Source: G965195345 sp965277775 (GTDB lineage Bacteria; Pseudomonadota; Gammaproteobacteria; CAKMZV01). Taken from it: DNA of 64,000 nucleotides. Both the position numbers and the translations under genes were made by a program. Position 1 is the stretch's first letter. Each line of letters begins with the position of its first letter. The notes beneath the pieces were generated by a model. The model worked only from the letters and a program-made list of their open reading frames with translations. It had not been told where the DNA came from and searched no databases. The stretch is taken from the NCBI GenBank assembly GCA_965277775.1, contig OZ255843.1, positions 1,178,001 through 1,242,000 on the forward strand, given 5' to 3'. Below are positions 58,620-64,000 of the stretch, piece after piece.

Positions 58620-60113
58620 TTATTGACGATCCAAACTGCGCAAGGCAATGGCCTGTGCAATCATTTGTTGGTTTATGGGCTGACCCTGCCAATCTGAAAG
58701 GGTAATCAGCAATCGTAAAATACGATGAAAAGCACGGCCCGATAGATTCAGTGTGCGAATGGATTGGCGTAAGAATGCCTGGCAGTCCTCGTCCATCACC
58801 GTCAAGGCTTCAATCGCATTGGTACCCAGTTGGGCATTTAGCATACCTTGGCGCTGATACTGGCGTTGCCGACATTCAAACACTTTTTCACGCCAGTATT
58901 CACTGGATTTTTCAGCAGGGTCGATTGGGTCCATCAATTTTTCAGGATCAATGGGGAAGACATTGATGTGCAAGTCAATGCGGTCTAATAATGGACCCGA
59001 TAACTTGCTTCTATAGCGGGCGATGCTGTCTGGTGAACAACGGCACTGGCTTGATCCCATAAAGCCACAATTACAAGGGTTCATGGCACAAATCAGCTGA
59101 AATTGCGCTGGATAAATGGCTTTTGCTTCGGCCCGTGTAATGTGCACCTCTCCCGTCTCCAAAGGTTCTCTCAGTCCTTCCAATGCGGCGCGTGTAAACT
59201 CGAGAAATTCATCTAAAAAAAGCAATCCATTATGCGCCAGCGACACTTCACCTGGTTTGGCCTTGCCACCGCCACCAATGATGGCTACCGCAGAACTTGT
59301 ATGATGTGGACTGCGAAAGGGCGGGCGACACCAATGGGGGTTGGGCAATCCAGCAATTGAATAAATGGTCGCCGTTTGCAGCATTTGCTCGCGAGATAGA
59401 TTAGGCAATATGCCTTGAAAAGCCTGAGCCAACATGCTTTTTCCACAACCTGGTGGACCAATCATTAAAGCAGAATGTCCCCCAGCGGCTGCCAGCAATA
59501 AACTTTGTTTGACTGCCTTTTGCTCGCGTACCTCATGCCAATTTAAAGGCATGGGCGGGGGCTTTTGAGTTTTGATTTTGGGCGGGTTTGTCAAGGCTGT
59601 ACGCTCGGTTAGAAAATCAATGACCTGCTTGAGGCTGTCAGCCAATAGAATATTGTCGTCGTCAACAAGGGCGGCATCATCCGCATTCTCGGTGGGAATG
59701 ATACGGATTTTATCCCGACTGGAAGGGGCTAAAAGCGCTGGCAATAACCCTCTGATGCCACGTAAATGACCCGCTAAGGTCAGTTCACCATAAAACTCAA
59801 TATCAGTCGCTTGCTTGAGTGGCACTTGACCACTAACCAATAGCAAACCCACCGCAATCGCCAGATCATAGCCGCTGCCAGCCTTACTGATGTCTGCTGG
59901 AGAAAGATTGACCACCAACCGCCCCCAAGGAAACTCAAAACCACTGTTGGTAATGGCGCTGTTGACGCGGTCTCGGCTTTCCTTGACTGCTGTTTCCGCC
60001 ATACCGACCAGGTGAAAAGCAGGGATGCCCGTGCTCGAATGCACTTCGATTTGGACCAAAGCGGCTTGAATGGAGGAAATGATTCGCGTGTGGGTAATGG
60101 CCAGCATGCGCAC
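58620..60113 (-). CDS. comM: YifB/ComM family Mg-chelatase-like AAA ATPase
   Basis: Hexameric branch-migration helicase that helps integrate single-stranded DNA during natural transformation in Vibrio and Haemophilus. The 497 residues have an N-terminal Lon-protease-like domain (about 20-160; HLVGMAETAVKESRDRV, NLSPADISKAGSGYDLAIAVG), the AAA core with Walker A GPPGCGKSMLAQAF near 217, GEVSLAHNGLLFLDEFLEF near 285, and the C-terminal SGRAFHRILRLLITLSDW. It is conserved even in non-competent bacteria, so competence cannot be inferred. Confidence 0.95.
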   Translation of the reverse strand: MRMLAITHTRIISSIQAALVQIEVHSSTGIPAFHLVGMAETAVKESRDRVNSAITNSGFEFPWGRLVVNLSPADISKAGSGYDLAIAVGLLLVSGQVPLKQATDIEFYGELTLAGHLRGIRGLLPALLAPSSRDKIRIIPTENADDAALVDDDNILLADSLKQVIDFLTERTALTNPPKIKTQKPPPMPLNWHEVREQKAVKQSLLLAAAGGHSALMIGPPGCGKSMLAQAFQGILPNLSREQMLQTATIYSIAGLPNPHWCRPPFRSPHHTSSAVAIIGGGGKAKPGEVSLAHNGLLFLDEFLEFTRAALEGLREPLETGEVHITRAEAKAIYPAQFQLICAMNPCNCGFMGSSQCRCSPDSIARYRSKLSGPLLDRIDLHINVFPIDPEKLMDPIDPAEKSSEYWREKVFECRQRQYQRQGMLNAQLGTNAIEALTVMDEDCQAFLRQSIRTLNLSGRAFHRILRLLITLSDWQGQPINQQMIAQAIALRSLDRQ

Positions 60114-60190
60114 ATATTAGTCCATGCAAAAGGGACAGCACGGCCTAATTTTTGGGAACCCGACCGATTCGTATCAATGCTGCAAAGTCA

Positions 60191-61531
60191 TTAGGAGGTG
60201 ATTTGGGCGCCTTTGAGCGAGTTTTTATAGACGTCGGTGATGGTGACATCGACAAATTCACCGATCAGGTCTGGCGTACCTTTGAAGTTGACGACGATGT
60301 TATTTTCTGTTTTGCCCGCGACTTCCTCTACGTCATTGCGTGACAGTTTTTCAACCAATACGCGCTGAGTACTGCCCAACATTGACTGGGCTATTTTTTG
60401 GGCTTGTTCGTTCAGTAAATCCTGCAAAGCATACAGTCGTTGTTTCTTTTGTTTGAGAGAGACTTCATCAATGAGATCAGCCGCAGGGGTGCCTGGACGA
60501 GCGCTGTAAATAAAACTGAATGAGCGATCAAAAACCACGTCTTCTACCAATTTCATCGTTGCCTGAAAATCGGCCTCAGTTTCACCTGGAAAGCCCACGA
60601 TAAAATCCGAAGACATTTTTAATTCAGGGCGGTTTTTGCGCAAGGATCGAATGATGTGTTTGTATTCAAGCGCTGTGTGATTGCGTTTCATCAGTTGCAG
60701 TATCCGATCTGAGCCCGATTGTACGGGTAGGTGGAGGTGGCTGACAAGTTCAGGGACTTCGGCGTAGCTTTGAATCAAAGCGGGTGTCATTTCCAAAGGG
60801 TGTGAGGTGGTAAAGCGAATGCGATCGATGCCCTCAATTTGGCTCACACAATCAATCAACAACGCTAAATCAGCGATGTCGCCATCGGGCATTGTGCCCT
60901 GGTAGGCGTTGACATTTTGTCCAAGCAGGTTGATTTCGCGCACACCTTGTTGGGCTAAATCTGACACTTCGTCTATGACTTGATTAAAGGGTCGGCTGAC
61001 TTCTTCACCACGGGTGTAGGGCACGACGCAGAAAGAACAATATTTTGAACAACCTTCCATGACTGAAACAAAGGCGCTCACGCCATTGGCTTCGTGCTTG
61101 GGCAAATGATCGAACTTCTCAATTTCAGGAAAGGAGATGTCCATCAACGGGACTTTTTTCTGCGATTGCTGAGATTTTAGGGCTTCATCTATGAGGGCGG
61201 GCAGTCGGTGCAGGCTTTGTGGGCCAAAAATAACATCAACATAGGGCACCCGTCGCCGAATATTATCGCCTTCTTGGGAGGCAACACAACCGCCGACGCC
61301 AATAACCCGACCTGGTTTTTCAGCCTTCCAGTTTTTCCAAACGCCCAATTGGGTAAATACTTTTTCTTGCGCTTTTTCGCGGATTGAGCAGGTGTTCATC
61401 AAGATGACATCCGCGTCATCGGCATTATCAACCAATCCCAAACCATGGGTTTTTTTCAACAAACCCGCGATGCGTTCAGAATCGTATTCATTCATCTGAC
61501 AGCCGTACGTTTTAATAAATAAATTTTTCAC
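60191..61531 (-). CDS. miaB: tRNA-2-methylthio-N6-dimethylallyladenosine synthase MiaB
   Basis: Radical-SAM methylthiotransferase modifying A37 of tRNAs. The 446 residues have an N-terminal UPF0004 domain with three cysteines (KTYGCQMNEYDS, MNTCSIREKAQEKVF, GGCVASQEG), the radical-SAM site CSKYCSFCVVPYTRGEE near residue 160, QNVNAYQG, HLPVQSGSDRIL near 270, and a C-terminal TRAM domain (VLVEKLS... to LIGEFVDVTI). It begins about 120 bp from divergent lnt. Confidence 0.98.
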   Translation of the reverse strand: MKNLFIKTYGCQMNEYDSERIAGLLKKTHGLGLVDNADDADVILMNTCSIREKAQEKVFTQLGVWKNWKAEKPGRVIGVGGCVASQEGDNIRRRVPYVDVIFGPQSLHRLPALIDEALKSQQSQKKVPLMDISFPEIEKFDHLPKHEANGVSAFVSVMEGCSKYCSFCVVPYTRGEEVSRPFNQVIDEVSDLAQQGVREINLLGQNVNAYQGTMPDGDIADLALLIDCVSQIEGIDRIRFTTSHPLEMTPALIQSYAEVPELVSHLHLPVQSGSDRILQLMKRNHTALEYKHIIRSLRKNRPELKMSSDFIVGFPGETEADFQATMKLVEDVVFDRSFSFIYSARPGTPAADLIDEVSLKQKKQRLYALQDLLNEQAQKIAQSMLGSTQRVLVEKLSRNDVEEVAGKTENNIVVNFKGTPDLIGEFVDVTITDVYKNSLKGAQITS

Positions 61532-61781
61532 CTTTGCCTCATAAAGTAACAGGCTAGTACAGCCTATCCACGCGGTATTATACTTGAATCGCTCAAACGA
61601 ACAGCGGGCTTCCCTCAGTGAACTTGATCATGCCTGAAGAAATGTCCTTATGATGAGGTCAATGGCAAACAGCATCAGCGGACAAAAAAGCATGATGACC
61701 GCATTTAGCAGAATATATGCCAGTTTTTTCAGAGGATTTGAGAGGTTATACAAAAGTGCGCAGAAGCGATACAATGACGCA

Positions 61782-63254
61782 ATGGTTCTGTTACTCTACC
61801 TTTTTTGTATCTTACTCGGCTATTTGGGCGGTATGGGCTTTGCGCCTTACGACTATAAAATCGCCTTGTTTGTGTCATTGATCGCCTTGATTTTTTTGAT
61901 GTTCAGAAAAAGACCGCCACGGCAATCCTTTTTGATTGGGCTGTTTTGGGGGTTTGGCTTACATTTGCATACGGCAGAATGGATCTATTCAAGCATGCAG
62001 GTTCAAGCGATTGCGCCGTGGTTGAGTATTTTGTTATGCGGCATAGGCAGTTTGTATTGTGGGATTTATACTGGGCTTTTTGCTTGGATGGCCAATCGGC
62101 TGAATCCTTATTATGGGGTTTTTGCCAAAACACTGATTTTTGCGAGTTTGTGGGTCTTGTTAGAGTGGTTAAAGGGTTCAGTACTTCAAGGTTTTCCATG
62201 GATGACGGTGGGTTATGCCACTGCGGATACCGACTTGGTTAGGATTGTGCCGTATTTCGGGGTTTATGGCGCCTCATTTTTGTTGATGTTGGTGGTCGTG
62301 TTTTTCGCCATTTGGTTGCGCCATTTGCGGCGCTTAAAAGCCATTTTCTCGGCCATTGCGGTGTTTTTATTGGTGGCATTATTGCCACAAGAATTTGCTC
62401 AAAAAACGGGCGACGTTGTCAAAGTTTCGCTGGTTCAGGGCAATGTGCAGCAAAAAGAAAAGTGGGCGGCTTGGAATTTTAAGCCCAGTTTAGAAAAATA
62501 TCGGTCTTTGACCGAACAGATTAGTTCCCAAACCCAATTGGTGGTATGGCCAGAATCAGCGGTTGCCAACGTGTGGTCGTTCTTTCCCAGAATATTGAAG
62601 AAAGAACTCAACCAACTGGCTGAACAAAAACAATGGACTCTGATCACCGGCACGCTCCACTCAGATAGTTATAGTCGCGGATGGACCAATGCGGTCAAAT
62701 CCATTGACGATCGGTGGCAGTATGACAAACGTCTCTTGGTGCCCTTTAGTGAATATACGCCGTTTGAGAGCCTGACCACTGTTTTAATGCGCTGGTGGGG
62801 CTATGAATACAGCAATTTTCTCACGGGTCGTGCGCAACAAGAAATGTTACAGATTGGTGCGAGCCAGCTAAGTGTAAATATTTGCTACGAGCTGGCATTT
62901 TGGCAAGGCATTAACATGCACCTGCCTCAAGCAGGGGGCATCATCAATGTAAGCAATGAAGCGTGGTTTGAATCAACTTCTGAGCAAGCACAATTTATGC
63001 AGATGGCGCAACTTCGGGCCAAAGAGGCTGGCCGCTACATTGCCAGAGCAACCAATACGGGGATCACAGGCATCATCAATGAGCAAGGCGTGGTGCTGGT
63101 AAAACTGCCTCAAGCTCAAGCAGATGTGTTAACCGCTGACATGCCGATGTTTAAAGGACAAACGCCCTTTTATATTTGGGGCAATCAATGGATTTGGGCA
63201 CTATTGCCCCTCCTTCTAATCCTGTTATTTTTCGGGCAGAAACGACGCCTGTAA
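61782..63254 (+). CDS. lnt: Apolipoprotein N-acyltransferase
   Basis: Inner-membrane enzyme adding the third acyl chain to lipoproteins. The 490 residues comprise eight or so N-terminal hydrophobic helices (LLGYLGGMGFAPYDYKIAL, GFPWMTVGYA) and a C-terminal nitrilase-like domain with the catalytic triad: Glu in WPESAV, Lys in YDKRLLVPFSEYTPF and Cys in VNICYELAFW. The ATG at 61782 is chosen because it begins at the first membrane helix; in-frame ATGs up to 44 codons upstream add a charged, unmatched stretch. It overlaps convergent hemW by 30 bp. Confidence 0.95.
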   Translation: MVLLLYLFCILLGYLGGMGFAPYDYKIALFVSLIALIFLMFRKRPPRQSFLIGLFWGFGLHLHTAEWIYSSMQVQAIAPWLSILLCGIGSLYCGIYTGLFAWMANRLNPYYGVFAKTLIFASLWVLLEWLKGSVLQGFPWMTVGYATADTDLVRIVPYFGVYGASFLLMLVVVFFAIWLRHLRRLKAIFSAIAVFLLVALLPQEFAQKTGDVVKVSLVQGNVQQKEKWAAWNFKPSLEKYRSLTEQISSQTQLVVWPESAVANVWSFFPRILKKELNQLAEQKQWTLITGTLHSDSYSRGWTNAVKSIDDRWQYDKRLLVPFSEYTPFESLTTVLMRWWGYEYSNFLTGRAQQEMLQIGASQLSVNICYELAFWQGINMHLPQAGGIINVSNEAWFESTSEQAQFMQMAQLRAKEAGRYIARATNTGITGIINEQGVVLVKLPQAQADVLTADMPMFKGQTPFYIWGNQWIWALLPLLLILLFFGQKRRL

Positions 63255-64000
63255 ATCATTTAAAAAACGCAATCCCAAAGCAGAGGCTTTGATTCTTTGC
63301 GGGCTGATCTCTAATAAGCCCTTTGATTCTGCTTGGGCGAATAGTACCGCGTAATCAGAAAGCTTTAAACCGTGCAAACGCAAAATTTTCGGGTCAAAAC
63401 CGTCGGTTAATCGCAAAGCATTGAGCAGAATTTCAAACAGAATATCCGCTTGCGCTATAGGTTGAACAAGCAGGCTGGATTGTTTTTTGATCAGTTCGAC
63501 GTAGCGCATGGGGGCCGCTGGATGGCGTGTACGATATGGCTGATTGTTATGACTGATTTTGCCGTGAGCCCCGCAACCAATGCCGATGTAATCACCAAAT
63601 TGCCAATAGTTCATATTGTGATTGCAATATTTTTGAGCTCGACAAAAAGCGGAGATTTCGTATCTTTGGAAACCGCTATCAGCCATTAAGGCCATGGCGG
63701 CTTGATGGAGGTCATCAATGACGGTCTCATCTGGCAATGCTGGTGGGCGTCTATAGAAGGGTGTATTTGGCTCAAGTGTCAATTGGTAGTACGACAGGTG
63801 TTCAATAGGGTAGGACAGCGCTGTTTCCACATCTTGCAGACCTTGTTCGTGCGTTTGATTGGGCAAACCAAACATCAAATCAATGTTGAGCCGAGCAAAG
63901 TGCTTCAGCGCGCATTCAATGGCTTGGTGGGCTTGTTTGCCGTTGTGAATGCGCCCTAAGGCCTTGAGGTGCTGTTCGTTAAATGACTGCACCCCTAGCG
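63225..64000 (-). CDS. hemW: Radical-SAM heme chaperone HemW (N-terminus outside window)
   Basis: HemN-like protein that delivers heme; often annotated as coproporphyrinogen III oxidase. The visible C-terminal part of about 257 residues begins with GVQSFNEQHLKALGRIHNG and contains LMFGLPNQTHEQGLQDVETA, YQLTLEPNTPF, FQRYEISAF, GDYIGIGCGAHGKI and RLTDGFD. The CxxxCxxC cluster site of the family is in the missing N-terminal part. A GTG at 63992 is an internal valine, not the start. Its end overlaps lnt by 30 bp in convergent orientation. Confidence 0.93.
   Translation of the reverse strand, partial: LGVQSFNEQHLKALGRIHNGKQAHQAIECALKHFARLNIDLMFGLPNQTHEQGLQDVETALSYPIEHLSYYQLTLEPNTPFYRRPPALPDETVIDDLHQAAMALMADSGFQRYEISAFCRAQKYCNHNMNYWQFGDYIGIGCGAHGKISHNNQPYRTRHPAAPMRYVELIKKQSSLLVQPIAQADILFEILLNALRLTDGFDPKILRLHGLKLSDYAVLFAQAESKGLLEISPQRIKASALGLRFLNDLQASFLPEK

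Overview
The window is chromosomal DNA from a gammaproteobacterium of moderate-to-low G+C (judged by eye, not computed). The order tig-clpP, then rpsB-tsf-pyrH-frr-uppS-cdsA-rseP-bamA-skp-lpxD-fabZ-lpxA-lpxB-rnhB, is the Escherichia coli order with a few genes removed. A type II secretion operon, an LPS/outer-membrane gene set, the Acidithiobacillus-type glutamate-cysteine ligase and a DMSP demethylation operon together suggest a marine, possibly sulfur-cycling lineage. The sequence alone does not fix the genus.

Layout. 1-3909: end of a general secretion operon (gspI partial, gspJ-K-L-M-N), followed by moeB. 4815-7522: pckA, a TauE/SafE-type permease and the RNase P RNA gene (minus strand). 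7670-12626: ridA-recG and proS-kdsB (plus strand). 12764-18452: a minus-strand block gor, ctpA, purE, topA, with a diverged partial copy of the gor 3' end beside it and a topA that looks Bacteroidota-like. 18957-22375: glmU-rep and tRNA-Arg. 22381-24239: an A/T-rich stretch with mlaA, msrB and a stand-alone rplS. 24374-26976: dsbC, glcF and an orphan pseudopilin. 26989-29225: gshB/gshA. 29387-32992: birA-coaX-pncC-recA-recX. 33006-48718: the envelope/translation super-cluster on the minus strand, ending at its upstream side with a 41-codon type-B L36 gene (rpmJ). 48937-52891: DMSP operon (acyl-CoA dehydrogenase, dmdA, dmdB-type ligase). 53258-53333: tRNA-Lys. 53342-61531: minus-strand wecA-like transferase, heptosyltransferase-like GT9, folB, moaE, hemE, a secreted nuclease, type-B L31, comM and miaB. 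61782-64000: lnt convergent with a truncated hemW.

Working together: lpxA/B/D, kdsB, GT9, bamA, skp and mlaA build and maintain the outer membrane. glmU, uppS, cdsA and the wecA-like enzyme feed lipid-linked polymer and phospholipid synthesis. gshA, gshB, gor, msrB and dsbC form a thiol-redox set. recA, recX, recG, rep and topA serve DNA maintenance.

The most notable items are the compact DMSP operon with a short acyl-CoA dehydrogenase where full-length DmdC would be expected and a perfect palindrome upstream; an S2 protein with a 105-residue acidic, internally duplicated tail and a long structured leader; a Bacteroidota-type TopA; the gor 3'-end relic; loss of dxr and clpX from their usual places; and type-B (zinc-free) L31 and L36. 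I found no CRISPR array, prophage, insertion sequence or defence system, and no clearly new multi-gene system.
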